NCBI GenBank assembly: GCA_013214025.1
Contig: JABSRN010000068.1
Location: forward strand, 59,432-123,431
Direction: 5' to 3'
Length of the DNA: 64,000 nt
DNA from: Polyangiaceae bacterium
GTDB taxonomy: Bacteria > Myxococcota_A > Polyangia > Polyangiales > Polyangiaceae
Both the position numbers and the translations under genes were made by a program. The notes below the pieces were generated by a model. The model worked only from the letters and a program-made list of their open reading frames with translations, did not search any database and was not told where the DNA came from. Position 1 is the first letter of the stretch. Every line of letters begins with the position of its first letter. Shown one piece after another: positions 17,206 through 28,244 of the stretch.

Positions 17206-18615
17206 GTGGCGCACCGCGTCAGTCAAACTGCAAAACAAAACCCCGCGGACATCGCCGATTGTCCTGCCGGGGAGCGAGCGCTAGGCTTTGCTGGCGTGGT
17301 GGCGGATATCTTCAGCAAACGGCGCAGTGCCCTGATGACTTCGCTCGGTGACTCGGCGTTGGTCATTCCAGCCGCCAGCGTTCGCATCCGAAACGGCGAT
17401 GTAGATCACGAGTATCGCCAAGACTCGGATTTTCACTACCTTACTGGATTCGACGAACCGCAATCCGTCGCGGTGTTCCGCCCGGGAACAGACGAGCCCT
17501 TTGTCCTGTTCGCCCGCCCCCACGATCGTTCGAGAGAAATATGGGAGGGACCCCGCGCGGGCCTTGAGGGCGCCCGAGCAGATTTCGGTGCCGACTTGGC
17601 GTTAGCCATCGAGGAGCTGGACGCGAAGCTACCGGGTCTGCTGACGGGCTTCCAACGAGTCTATTATCGCTTCAACGGACAGAGTGACTTCGACAAACGC
17701 TTCTTGGCAATCTTGGATTTGTGTCGGCGTCTGGGACGGCAAGGCAAGACCTACCCAACCGAGATCGTCGATACCGAAACGATCCTGCACCGCGCGCGCC
17801 GAATAAAATCTGACGACGAAGTGGACAAGATGGCACGTGCCGCTGCGATCACGGGGGAGGCTCACAAGGCCGCTATGCGCTTGGCTCGGAGTGGGCTGCA
17901 CGAATACCACCTCGATGCTGCCCTGCGGAACGAGTTCCTTCAGGGCGGAGCCCAACGCGCCGCCTACCCATCCATCGTGGCTAGCGGAAACAACGCGACC
18001 TATTTGCACTACGTGGAGAACCGAGCGCCTCTGGGGGCCGACGATTTGGTGTTGATCGATGCCGGGTGTGAATACGAGTATTACGCGTCTGATGTTACGC
18101 GCTGTTTTCCGGTGAGCGGACGGTTCACGCCGGCTCAACGGGAACTGTATGAACTGGTTCTCCAGTCTCAAATCGACGCTGTGAATGCTGTCCGACCAGG
18201 CGCCACCCTGCAGGCGATTCACGACGGTGTGAGAGCTACCCTCGCCGAGGGGTTACGGGCACTCGGCTTCCCGCCTCCGAGCTCGCTGTCGTCATCTGAT
18301 CAGGCTGACATCGATGCCGCCTGGGCGAAGCCGTACTTCATGCACAAGACCAGCCACTACCTAGGCATGGACGTGCACGACGTGGGCCCCTATTTTCAGG
18401 ACGGCGCGCAGCTGCCATTGGAGTCTGGCGTAGTGGTGACCATCGAGCCAGGGCTCTATGTGCCGGCGGACGACATGGCCGCGCCAGAACAATATCGCGG
18501 GATCGGGATTCGCATTGAAGACGACGTCTTGGTGACCACAGGAGCGCCTTGCAATCTTTCCTCTGATATTCCGAAATCCATCGAGGATGTCGAGCGGGAA
18601 TGTGCCCGAGGCTAG
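17206..18615 (+). CDS. pepP: Xaa-Pro aminopeptidase (aminopeptidase P, M24B)
   Basis: Removes N-terminal residues that precede proline. It has an aminopeptidase-P N-terminal domain (about 25-160, with SDFHYLTGF) and a pita-bread catalytic domain. The metal ligands are Asp285, Asp296, His384, Glu414 and Glu438. 469 aa. The start is GTG 17206, chosen because AAGGAG lies 5 bp before it; that ribosome-binding site overlaps the first codon of the divergent gene. First gene of a chained run of exported-protein genes. Confidence 0.93.
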   Translation: MAHRVSQTAKQNPADIADCPAGERALGFAGVVADIFSKRRSALMTSLGDSALVIPAASVRIRNGDVDHEYRQDSDFHYLTGFDEPQSVAVFRPGTDEPFVLFARPHDRSREIWEGPRAGLEGARADFGADLALAIEELDAKLPGLLTGFQRVYYRFNGQSDFDKRFLAILDLCRRLGRQGKTYPTEIVDTETILHRARRIKSDDEVDKMARAAAITGEAHKAAMRLARSGLHEYHLDAALRNEFLQGGAQRAAYPSIVASGNNATYLHYVENRAPLGADDLVLIDAGCEYEYYASDVTRCFPVSGRFTPAQRELYELVLQSQIDAVNAVRPGATLQAIHDGVRATLAEGLRALGFPPPSSLSSSDQADIDAAWAKPYFMHKTSHYLGMDVHDVGPYFQDGAQLPLESGVVVTIEPGLYVPADDMAAPEQYRGIGIRIEDDVLVTTGAPCNLSSDIPKSIEDVERECARG

Positions 18616-19306
18616 CGCGCCCGTTCGGGGCCCGCGCCACCACGCGTTCTACAGTGCCCTAGTTGGGACGCTTTATTGCTGGGCTAGCCCCGGTGCGGCG
18701 GTGGCCGCCCCTGAGTCCTTGAGTGGCTTGATGCCCGCCCCTTCGTCGCCTTCTATCTCGGCACCGGCGGAGTCGGAGCTCATGTCGCCGTTGACGGAGC
18801 TGGCAGTCGGGTCAAGCGCCCACCTCATCGGATCGATGGCTGTGGGGCGTGGGCTTCGCCTCAACAATCCCTACCGATTGCAAACGCAGTTGGGTGACAC
18901 TGCGGAATCTCTTTCGCTGACGGCCTACTATTTTGACATCGCGCTAGGGGCGACGCTCGGTGCGCACGACAGCTGGCAACAGGGGGCGGTGGTCCACGTT
19001 TCTCTCGCTATCGACGGCATGCCCCAGCAGGTCGTGACTCCCTCCTACTTGGCTCTCTATCGCCTCGACCGCCGGTGGACACTGCTTAGCCGCGTCGGCA
19101 TGCCCCTCGTCATATCCCCAGACAGTGCCATCGCCTGGGAAGCCGGGTTGGGGGTGATGCGTATGCTACGGGCGGGCTTCGGTCTGATCGCTGAACTCAG
19201 CTACAGCGTATTTTACGGCGCGGCGACCGAACAGACGAACCCGACGGTCATCCCGATCGTGGCGCTACAGCTGGGGGTCCTATGGGATCACGAGGTGCTG
19301 CCGTGA
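18587..19306 (+). CDS. exported hypothetical protein, probable outer-membrane beta protein
   Basis: A signal peptide is evident: a basic start, a hydrophobic core YSALVGTLYCWASPG and a cut after AVAA near residue 41. The mature part has alternating amphipathic strands (LSLTAYYFDIALGATLGAH, AVVHVSLAIDG, GFGLIAELSYSVFYG) like a small beta barrel. It overlaps the pepP end; a GTG at 18602 is an alternative start. Family not recognised. Confidence 0.65.
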   Translation: MSSGNVPEASAPVRGPRHHAFYSALVGTLYCWASPGAAVAAPESLSGLMPAPSSPSISAPAESELMSPLTELAVGSSAHLIGSMAVGRGLRLNNPYRLQTQLGDTAESLSLTAYYFDIALGATLGAHDSWQQGAVVHVSLAIDGMPQQVVTPSYLALYRLDRRWTLLSRVGMPLVISPDSAIAWEAGLGVMRMLRAGFGLIAELSYSVFYGAATEQTNPTVIPIVALQLGVLWDHEVLP

Positions 19307-19695
19307 GTCGGAGTCCCCCGATGGGAGCGTGGAGGTGGCTGGCCCTATTCATAGGTAGCGTCCTATGCCTGGCGCCGGTTCCCGGCGACGTCGGAGGGTG
19401 CGGACAGCCGCTTCAGGATCTCGACCCGCTTGTGTTTTTTCCCAGCAAGAAACAATTCGAATGCGAGCGATGTACGGAATGCGCCATCGGTACCGCGACT
19501 TGCCAACAAGCTTGTGATCAGCAATCCGCGTTTTCTCTCGAGTTCCCGGCGGGCTGCTATCCCTTGGTGCACGACGGCGAAGCCTGCTTACGCGCCATTC
19601 TGGAAGTCTCCTGCAGCGACGTGGAACTTCTGATGTCGGACGAACACCCGCGAGCACCTACGGAATGCAATTTCTGCCCTGCGAGGGAACCGTGA
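19303..19695 (+). CDS. small cysteine-rich exported protein
   Basis: 130 aa from GTG 19303, whose GTGA overlaps the stop of the gene before. The hydrophobic segment WRWLALFIGSVLCLAPVPG ends near VGGC, which could be a weak lipobox or a signal peptidase I site. The mature part has about a dozen cysteines, including CERCTECAIGTATCQQAC and a closing CNFC, so a disulfide-rich periplasmic or surface protein is likely. Family unknown. Confidence 0.6.
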   Translation: MSRSPPMGAWRWLALFIGSVLCLAPVPGDVGGCGQPLQDLDPLVFFPSKKQFECERCTECAIGTATCQQACDQQSAFSLEFPAGCYPLVHDGEACLRAILEVSCSDVELLMSDEHPRAPTECNFCPAREP

Positions 19696-20666
19696 GGCGC
19701 CATATCGTCGGGGGGCTCGCGGCGCTTTGGCTGCTCAGCAGCTGTGGCGCGTGGCATCAAGGCAGCGCGGGTGTGGACGATTACGCTCGCTATCGTTCCT
19801 TTCGAACCGCGCCCACCTTGGAGTCAAAGCTCGCTCATTGTTGGTCCTACCTGCAGGAGGACGGCGGAGGCTTTCGGCGAGAGCTACACACGTGGCTACA
19901 ACAGCACGAACCGCGATACTTTAGAGAAAGTTGGAATAGTCGCCCAAAGCTTCGTCGGTACCTCAGCGTCTTGGCGGAGGGTCCGCACAGCGCCCAAGTC
20001 GCTCGTAGGCTCGAGGAGCTACGGCTGCGTGCTCAAGAAGTGGTGATCGCGGACGCTGAGTTCTTCGCCCATGCCCAACGTCTGGAAGACCGCCTCGCCG
20101 CCGCAGAACGTGGCAGGAGCGATTTTACTCGGGAGCTGTCACTCTGGGTGGCGCAACTAGCGGGTCATAAGCGCTGGGGGAGCCGAACCTCAGAACTCCC
20201 GCACGAACTGATTTATCACTTTCGATTGAGCAAACCCTACGGTCGTTGTCGAGGCGATGTTTGCGAAAAGAATCTGACCCTAGAGTATGCGATCCCGCAC
20301 GACTCGAAGTTGGTTCCGCGGGAGGCGATATATGATGTGAAGTTGTATCTAGAAGGTGGGGGTGTTGTCGCAGCCCAGCTCCGGGGCCCAGGCTTGTTCG
20401 ACCGGGTCGGCGAGGCGACCCAGTTACGCGCCAGCTCGATGAACGATAGTTTGGCGCGGGCCGAATCCATCGGCTTCGCAGTGCAGCTTGTTGCGGCCAG
20501 CTTGCAATCCGTGATGCCCGCAGCGACGTGTAAACGGGACGCTATTGGCGAGGTGGTACTGGTCCGCGAATGCGACGGGCAAAGGGTCGAGATGGTCGTC
20601 GGCTTGGACGCCAGCGATGATGACAGGATCGATTTTTTCCCGGTGAACTCGGTGGAGGCGCAGTGA
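19692..20666 (+). CDS. hypothetical lipoprotein
   Basis: GTG 19692 overlaps the previous stop and opens a clear lipoprotein signal: RRH, then a hydrophobic core, then LLSSC. The mature part is helical (RELRRLEELRLRAQEV-like segments) followed by a beta-rich C-terminus with cysteine pairs CRGDVC and CKRD...ECDG. 324 aa; family not recognised. It overlaps the next gene, an Lgt homologue, by 4 bp, fitting an envelope operon. Confidence 0.65.
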   Translation: MRRHIVGGLAALWLLSSCGAWHQGSAGVDDYARYRSFRTAPTLESKLAHCWSYLQEDGGGFRRELHTWLQQHEPRYFRESWNSRPKLRRYLSVLAEGPHSAQVARRLEELRLRAQEVVIADAEFFAHAQRLEDRLAAAERGRSDFTRELSLWVAQLAGHKRWGSRTSELPHELIYHFRLSKPYGRCRGDVCEKNLTLEYAIPHDSKLVPREAIYDVKLYLEGGGVVAAQLRGPGLFDRVGEATQLRASSMNDSLARAESIGFAVQLVAASLQSVMPAATCKRDAIGEVVLVRECDGQRVEMVVGLDASDDDRIDFFPVNSVEAQ

Positions 20667-21511
20667 TTCCTTACGTGGAGTTGTCCGGTTGGGTTTTCTT
20701 GGCTCGCGACAGTCTCGCTACAGGCATGCCGCCGATGGATTTGGCCGTGCGACCCTTTGGGACCCTCGTGGCATTAGGCGTCTATTTAGCCGGATACATC
20801 ACAGTCCTCAGGGCGCGGCAGCGCGGCGTTTCCGATCGACTCATGACGTCGTTCCTGCTCTGGGTAGCGGGGAGCGGCTTCGTCTTCGGCCATGTGCTGG
20901 ATACCTTGATGTACTACCCGGAGGAAGCCCTGCGCGATCCTTGGAGCGTGCTTCGTCTGTGGGAAGGGCTCTCTAGTTTTGGTGGTTTCATCGGCGGAGT
21001 GTTCGGCGCTGTGCTTTGGCGCACTCATTACGGGACACCGGCATTTGTCTACGCGGATTTGATGGCGAGCTGCTTCCCGCTCGGCTTCATGATTGGGCGT
21101 GTCGGGTGCGCCGTCGTGCATGACCATCCGGGCATCGCCAGTGAGGCTTGGTACGCGGTGGACTTTCCTCAGGGGGGCATGCTCGATCTTGGCTTGCTCG
21201 AGGTGATGGCGCTGTGCCCACTGGTGATCGGATTCGCCATCGCATGGAGAACACCGAAACCTTGGGGGTTTTACTTGGGCGTAATGTCAGTCGCCTACGC
21301 CCCGGTTCGTTTCTCTCTGGACTTCCTTCGGCGTCGCGACGGCTACTTTTCGGACGTGCGCTACGCGGAGTTGACTCCGGCTCAATGGGGCAGCTGTGCT
21401 TTGCTGATCGTGGGCGCGTTCATTTACCTGAGGGCGATGACGATGGCATCCTTTGCGAGCCCGACCCTGTCCCGGCGTGGGAGCAGCCGCAGCTTCAAAT
21501 CCGCAACATGA
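20663..21511 (+). CDS. lgt: Lgt-family prolipoprotein diacylglyceryl transferase, atypical
   Basis: Polytopic membrane protein (about seven segments) of the Lgt family, which transfers diacylglycerol to the lipobox cysteine. The key arginine is Arg146 in GRVGC, followed by HDHPG at 153-157. The histidine of E. coli FHGG (His103) is replaced: here the stretch reads SSFGGFIGG. So it is either a lineage variant of Lgt or a relative with another acceptor. GTG start overlapping the preceding lipoprotein stop. It converges with the lipid-kinase gene and overlaps it by 17 bp. Confidence 0.8.
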   Translation: MIPYVELSGWVFLARDSLATGMPPMDLAVRPFGTLVALGVYLAGYITVLRARQRGVSDRLMTSFLLWVAGSGFVFGHVLDTLMYYPEEALRDPWSVLRLWEGLSSFGGFIGGVFGAVLWRTHYGTPAFVYADLMASCFPLGFMIGRVGCAVVHDHPGIASEAWYAVDFPQGGMLDLGLLEVMALCPLVIGFAIAWRTPKPWGFYLGVMSVAYAPVRFSLDFLRRRDGYFSDVRYAELTPAQWGSCALLIVGAFIYLRAMTMASFASPTLSRRGSSRSFKSAT

Positions 21512-22418
21512 TTCCCCCGGGGGCGATCCACGCTTCGAAGGGCAGAGTCCCGGGGTTTTCGCCGTCGGAGTCGACATAGACTGGGTCGTCGTCTCGGAGC
21601 AGTTCCGCACGCAGTTGTGTGCCGCGCTTCACCTGAACGCCCGGCTGATCGATGTGCGCGCCGCTGAACACCTTGGGCAACAGCTCCAGCATTCGTCGGG
21701 CACGAGGATCGGTGAGGGCGATGAAGTCCAGTAGCCCGTCGCTTGGGTCGGCATCCGGTGCGATACGCATGCCAGCACCGAAGTATTGCCCGTTGGCCGC
21801 CGCCACGGTGTAGCAGGGCCCCGTTAGCCAAAGCTCGTCGTCGACGAAAACTCGGAGAGGGGCACAGCGGTACTTGGCTGCGGCCACGAGGGTTCCTCCC
21901 AAGAATGCGGCGCGACCGCCGATCCATTTCGGTGACCGGTTCACCGTCCGATCCACTAGTCCTGTGATGCCGAATGACGCGATGTTGGCGAAAGCGTGGA
22001 TGCGTTCAGTACCGTCGAAGCTGCGGCAGCGAAGAACTCCGTGGTCGATTCGGCGGGCGGGGCGATGAAGGATTCGCTCGATGGCCGTCTCCAGATCGCT
22101 TCTGCCGAACGTTCTGGGGAAGTCGCCTCCGGTCCCCGCTGAGATCAAGCCGAGCTCCGGGCCAGCAACCGGCTGACCCGATTCGTCCACGAAGGCCTGT
22201 ACGGCCTCGTTCACGGTTCCGTCGCCACCTACGAGCAGGGCTAGAGTTTTACCGTCTTTGTAAGCCGATGCGACTTGAGTACCGGCGTCGCCGGGCCCTC
22301 GCGTCTCGCGCAGGTCGAAGTCCGCACCCCGCTGGGTCAGCTCGGCGGCCACGGCGCCGGCAACCGCGCTGGCTTTCCCTGAACCCGCCCTGGGGTTAAC
22401 GATTACGCGGATCTTCAT
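21495..22418 (-). CDS. diacylglycerol/sphingosine kinase-like lipid kinase (YegS/DgkB family)
   Basis: Phosphorylates a lipid hydroxyl using ATP. The N-terminal DAGK catalytic domain has NPRAGSGK at 8-15, the nucleotide loop GGDGTVNEA at 64-72 and SAGTGGDF with the acidic metal site. The C-terminal beta-sandwich ends GTLPFEAWIAPGGIMLRI. 307 aa is normal for the family. Soluble and probably membrane-associated. The real lipid substrate cannot be told from sequence. Confidence 0.88.
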   Translation of the reverse strand: MKIRVIVNPRAGSGKASAVAGAVAAELTQRGADFDLRETRGPGDAGTQVASAYKDGKTLALLVGGDGTVNEAVQAFVDESGQPVAGPELGLISAGTGGDFPRTFGRSDLETAIERILHRPARRIDHGVLRCRSFDGTERIHAFANIASFGITGLVDRTVNRSPKWIGGRAAFLGGTLVAAAKYRCAPLRVFVDDELWLTGPCYTVAAANGQYFGAGMRIAPDADPSDGLLDFIALTDPRARRMLELLPKVFSGAHIDQPGVQVKRGTQLRAELLRDDDPVYVDSDGENPGTLPFEAWIAPGGIMLRI

Positions 22419-22498
22419 GATGTCCGGGGGCTACGTTCGAGGACATTTGTATGGATGTAAACCGAACCTGCCCAAATCGACCCTGATGGCGGCTTGCA

Positions 22499-22514
22499 TA
22501 GCCCAGCTGGGCTA
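22499..22514. repeat. perfect 16-bp palindrome upstream of RRM gene
   Basis: TAGCCCAGCTGGGCTA lies about 30 bp upstream of the candidate RRM-gene promoter, between it and the divergent lipid-kinase gene. It could be an operator; no regulator is indicated. Confidence 0.4.
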
Positions 22515-22542
22515 AAAACACGCAGGAAAAACGCTCAATGGG

Positions 22543-22570
22543 TTGACGATGGGGCGTGGCTGGATATCGT
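22543..22570 (+). promoter_or_regulatory. candidate promoter of the RRM gene
   Basis: TTGACG (22543-22548) and TATCGT (22565-22570) with a 16-bp spacer lie about 80 bp before the ATG. The -35 differs from consensus at one base and the -10 at two. Confidence 0.45.
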
Positions 22571-22650
22571 GCCCGTTGCACCCACATCTGGCGTGCCCAC
22601 AACCACTCGCGGGACTCGATCCCCCAGTACAAGGTTTTCGAAATACCAAC

Positions 22651-24912
<2,262 letters not shown>

Positions 24913-24915
24913 GTC

Positions 24916-25785
24916 GTGGGACGCTTTCAGCGAATTCGCGATACCATCTTAGTCGTTCTCCTCATCGCCGTACCCTTCTTCTTCTTGCGGGCGGGGATTC
25001 GGCGCCCAGATGAACTTGGGGCTGTCGACCGCGCTATCATGCGTGTCGCCGATCCCATCGTATACGCGTGCGCCGCGGCCGCCCGATTCGTGTCCAGTAT
25101 TGTGGGCGACTACGTGTACCTGGTTGACGTCAAGAGCGACAACAACAAGCTGGCCTATGAAAACGCGCGTCTACGTGGCGAAATCCGGCAGTTACGGGGC
25201 GCTCAAGCGGAGAGCCGCCGTCTACGCCGACTGCTATCGCTTCGCGAGGAGATGGTGGACGAAACCGTCAGCGCGATGGTGATAGCTAAGGATACGACGG
25301 ACTATTTCCGCGTGACACGGGTGGTGCTGGACAGTGCGGCCCCGGGCCTAAAATCCCATATGCCGGTAGTATCGGTCGATGGCGTGGTCGGCACGGTTGA
25401 AAAGACCTACGCCGACAAGGTGGATGTACGACTGACTGTGGACGCCAGTTTCGGCGTCGATGTTGTCGTGGAGCGCACCGGTGCTCGTGGCTTCATCCGT
25501 GGAACGGGCGATCTCTCAAGATATGTGGCCCACGTAGAAATGATGAAACGTTCCGATGAAGTGGACGTCGGCGATGTCTTACTCACCAGCGGACTGGGTT
25601 GCCGCTTTCCGAAGGGGCTCCCGGTTGCGCGCGTCACCAAGATATCGAAGCGGGACTTCGGTACCTTCCAGTCGTTGGAAGCGGAGCCGACCGTCGACTT
25701 TTCCCGGCTTCAGGACGTGCTCATCGTACTTCGCGAGACCAAGGACTGCAGTCCCCGCGGACGGTCTGGTTCGGTGAAGCGGTAA
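24916..25785 (+). CDS. mreC: rod-shape protein MreC
   Basis: Bitopic periplasmic scaffold of the elongasome. One membrane segment (about 9-27; TILVVLLIAVPFFFLRA), a coiled coil (about 70-110; NNKLAYENARLRGEIRQLR), then the beta domain with DGVVGTVEKTYADKVDVRLTVD. It reaches LSRYVAH and DVLLTSGLG near the end. GTG start 3 bp after the mreB stop; 289 aa. Binds PBP2 in other bacteria. Confidence 0.94.
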   Translation: MGRFQRIRDTILVVLLIAVPFFFLRAGIRRPDELGAVDRAIMRVADPIVYACAAAARFVSSIVGDYVYLVDVKSDNNKLAYENARLRGEIRQLRGAQAESRRLRRLLSLREEMVDETVSAMVIAKDTTDYFRVTRVVLDSAAPGLKSHMPVVSVDGVVGTVEKTYADKVDVRLTVDASFGVDVVVERTGARGFIRGTGDLSRYVAHVEMMKRSDEVDVGDVLLTSGLGCRFPKGLPVARVTKISKRDFGTFQSLEAEPTVDFSRLQDVLIVLRETKDCSPRGRSGSVKR

Positions 25786-25791
25786 GCGCAT

Positions 25792-26337
25792 ATGCGGAAT
25801 GCTGCGCTGCTGCTTGTAGGGGTGTTCCTGATCATACTGCAGGGGAATCTCTCGCCCGTGATCGCGACCATCAACTCCTGGGGTGCGGAGTTCGGCATTC
25901 GTGCGTCGACGCCCAGTCTGGTGTTGCCGCTCGTGGTGTTTCTCGCAGTGCACGAGGCCTCGATGGTCCGCGGGGCCGTCCTCGCCTTTGTTTTGGGTCA
26001 CGCACTGGGCTTGGCCTCCTCGGCTCCGCCCTGGCTGTTCACCTTTGTGACGATGGTGACGTGGTGGTTGGCGCGGGTCGCCGGGGTCAGGTTTGCGGCG
26101 CAGACATTTTTGACCCAAATGACCTTGGCCTTCGCGTTTTCCGTGGTGGAGAGTTTGATCGTATTGGTGCTGCTCGCCATTTTCGGCGCTGACTCGTTCC
26201 GACCGGTAGAGATATCGGCGGTTGTATTCCCGCGGGCTGCTGCGACTGCGCTATGTGCCCCCCTGGTGTTCGGTCTCGCCGAACGTTTGCGTTACGGTTC
26301 TCTCAGTGGGCGGTCGGCAGGAGAGCTCAGTATATGA
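25792..26337 (+). CDS. mreD: rod-shape protein MreD
   Basis: Small polytopic inner-membrane protein, 181 aa, about five to six hydrophobic segments, beginning MRNAALLLVGVFLIILQGN. Identity rests on composition and on its place between mreC and the PBP2 gene. Its stop overlaps the PBP2 start (ATGA). Sequence is poorly conserved in this family. Confidence 0.85.
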   Translation: MRNAALLLVGVFLIILQGNLSPVIATINSWGAEFGIRASTPSLVLPLVVFLAVHEASMVRGAVLAFVLGHALGLASSAPPWLFTFVTMVTWWLARVAGVRFAAQTFLTQMTLAFAFSVVESLIVLVLLAIFGADSFRPVEISAVVFPRAAATALCAPLVFGLAERLRYGSLSGRSAGELSI

Positions 26338-28244
26338 GTAGCCTCTTGCTTCGGTCCGATGTGATGGACTACCGCCGTCGCTACCGGGGAATCGTCTTCC
26401 TGGTGGTACTCGCCTTCACGGGTCTGATCGGTCGTCTCGTGCAACTTCAGATAGTCGAGGGGGACCAGCATCGGGCTCAAGCGAGAAAAAATATCGTCCG
26501 TACCCGCACCTTGAATACGACGCGGGGCGTGATCCGGGACGCTCACGGCCAGGTTCTGGCCGGCAGTCGCCCTAGCTACAACGCCTATGTCGTCCCTGAA
26601 CAAATCGACATGAAGGAGACCTGGCCGAGGGTGGCTCAGTTGATGGGGCTGACGGACGCGGAACGCGTCGAGATGGAGGCGAAGATCCTCGGCGTACAGA
26701 ATTCGCGCCGAGCCAACCAGCAGACCCTACTGAAGGTCGATCTACGGAGAGAGGTGGTGGCCGTTCTCGAGACTCATGAAGACCAGTTGGAGGGCGTAGA
26801 GGTATCACCGCAGGCGGTTCGTTATTACCCCTACGGCGAATTGGGCGCTCACATCGTTGGTTATATGCGGGAGGTCGACGCCGAATCGTTGGCGCGGCTC
26901 GAAGGGCGGGGATACCGTTCCGGCGATCGTCTCGGTGCCGTCGGGGTCGAACGGCGATGGGAGAGCTACCTTCGGGGGCAGAGGGGATGGAAAAAATACG
27001 TCCGAAAGGCCAACAAGCGGCGCGATCGCGAGGCGATCGAAAAACGTTATCTTGAGGAACCGAGGCGTCTAGAACCGGTGCCAGGGCGAGATATCTCGCT
27101 GACCTTCGACATCGAGTTGGAACAATCCGTCGAACGGGCTATGCGCGGTCAGCTCGGCGGGGCCGTCGTGGTCGCGGATGTGCGCACGGGACGGATCCTG
27201 GCGGCCTTATCGAAACCCAGCTTCAACCCGGAAGTGGCTTCCGGGTCCAAGGGCAAACAGGCGGTTCGCGATGCGTACAAAAGGTTGACGAACGATCCCT
27301 TAAAACCTCGACTCGACAAGACGATCTCCGCCGCCTATCCGCCCGGCTCGACCTACAAACCATTTAGTGCGCTAGCGGCGCTGGCGAAACGCAAGATGCG
27401 AGCTCACGATGAGGTGGACTGCCGAGGTGGATACGAATTCGGCAAGCGATACTTTCGTTGCACCGGAGTTCACCGCGGAGTGAATCTGCATGAGGCGATT
27501 GTGCAGTCGTGTAACACCTATTTTTACCAGCTCGGCGAAGCGATGCGGATTGACGACCTGGCAGAGGTCGGTATGGACTTCGGATTCGGAACCAAGACTG
27601 GCATTGGAATCAACCCCGAGGCCCGTGGCCGAATGCCGACACGTTCCTGGTACACCCGGCGCTACAAAGGGCAGTACCGAGGCGGGTTCAAGCTGCTGGC
27701 AGCGATCGGTCAGGGCGCGACCACTGTGACCGTTCTCCAGTTGGCGTTAGCCTACGCTGCGATTGCGAACGGGGGCACCCTGTATCAGCCGCAGGTAGTT
27801 CGCAGTATCGAGACCAGCAATGGAACCGTAGTTCAGGATTTCCCTCCCCGGGTCCGACGAATTGTGAATGTGGATCCCGATCGATTGTCCGCGATTCGGA
27901 GTGCCCTCACCGAAGTAGTGACCACCCGAAAGGGGACCGCCTACAAGGAGCATATCGATGGGGTCGACATGGCTGGCAAGACCGGAACGGCGGAAGTCAG
28001 TCGCGTGAGTGCCAAAACTGTGGACCCGGGTCGAGTGTGGTACTTCAACCGGGACCATGCGTGGTTCAGCGGCTATGCGCCGGCGGTGTCTCCAGAAATT
28101 GCCATCGTGGTTCTGATCGAGCATGGTGGCGCGGGCGGCAAGAACGCTGTGCCCGTGGCGATGAGGGTGGTGCGAGATTGGCAGCAGTTGCGCGCCCGCC
28201 GTCGGGCCGAGCGGGCCGATAAAAAGAAGTCGGACAGTCTTTAG
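26334..28244 (+). CDS. mrdA: penicillin-binding protein 2 (elongasome transpeptidase)
   Basis: Class B PBP that cross-links side-wall peptidoglycan. One N-terminal membrane segment (about 19-38), a dimerisation/pedestal domain, then the transpeptidase domain: catalytic Ser339 in STYK (Lys342), S392-C-N394, and K549-T-G551. 636 aa from ATG 26334, which overlaps the mreD stop; the longer frame upstream is mreD in another frame. The Lys/Arg-rich C-terminus is cytoplasm-like in composition and longer than usual. Its last base is shared with the mrdB start. Confidence 0.95.
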   Translation: MSSLLLRSDVMDYRRRYRGIVFLVVLAFTGLIGRLVQLQIVEGDQHRAQARKNIVRTRTLNTTRGVIRDAHGQVLAGSRPSYNAYVVPEQIDMKETWPRVAQLMGLTDAERVEMEAKILGVQNSRRANQQTLLKVDLRREVVAVLETHEDQLEGVEVSPQAVRYYPYGELGAHIVGYMREVDAESLARLEGRGYRSGDRLGAVGVERRWESYLRGQRGWKKYVRKANKRRDREAIEKRYLEEPRRLEPVPGRDISLTFDIELEQSVERAMRGQLGGAVVVADVRTGRILAALSKPSFNPEVASGSKGKQAVRDAYKRLTNDPLKPRLDKTISAAYPPGSTYKPFSALAALAKRKMRAHDEVDCRGGYEFGKRYFRCTGVHRGVNLHEAIVQSCNTYFYQLGEAMRIDDLAEVGMDFGFGTKTGIGINPEARGRMPTRSWYTRRYKGQYRGGFKLLAAIGQGATTVTVLQLALAYAAIANGGTLYQPQVVRSIETSNGTVVQDFPPRVRRIVNVDPDRLSAIRSALTEVVTTRKGTAYKEHIDGVDMAGKTGTAEVSRVSAKTVDPGRVWYFNRDHAWFSGYAPAVSPEIAIVVLIEHGGAGGKNAVPVAMRVVRDWQQLRARRRAERADKKKSDSL

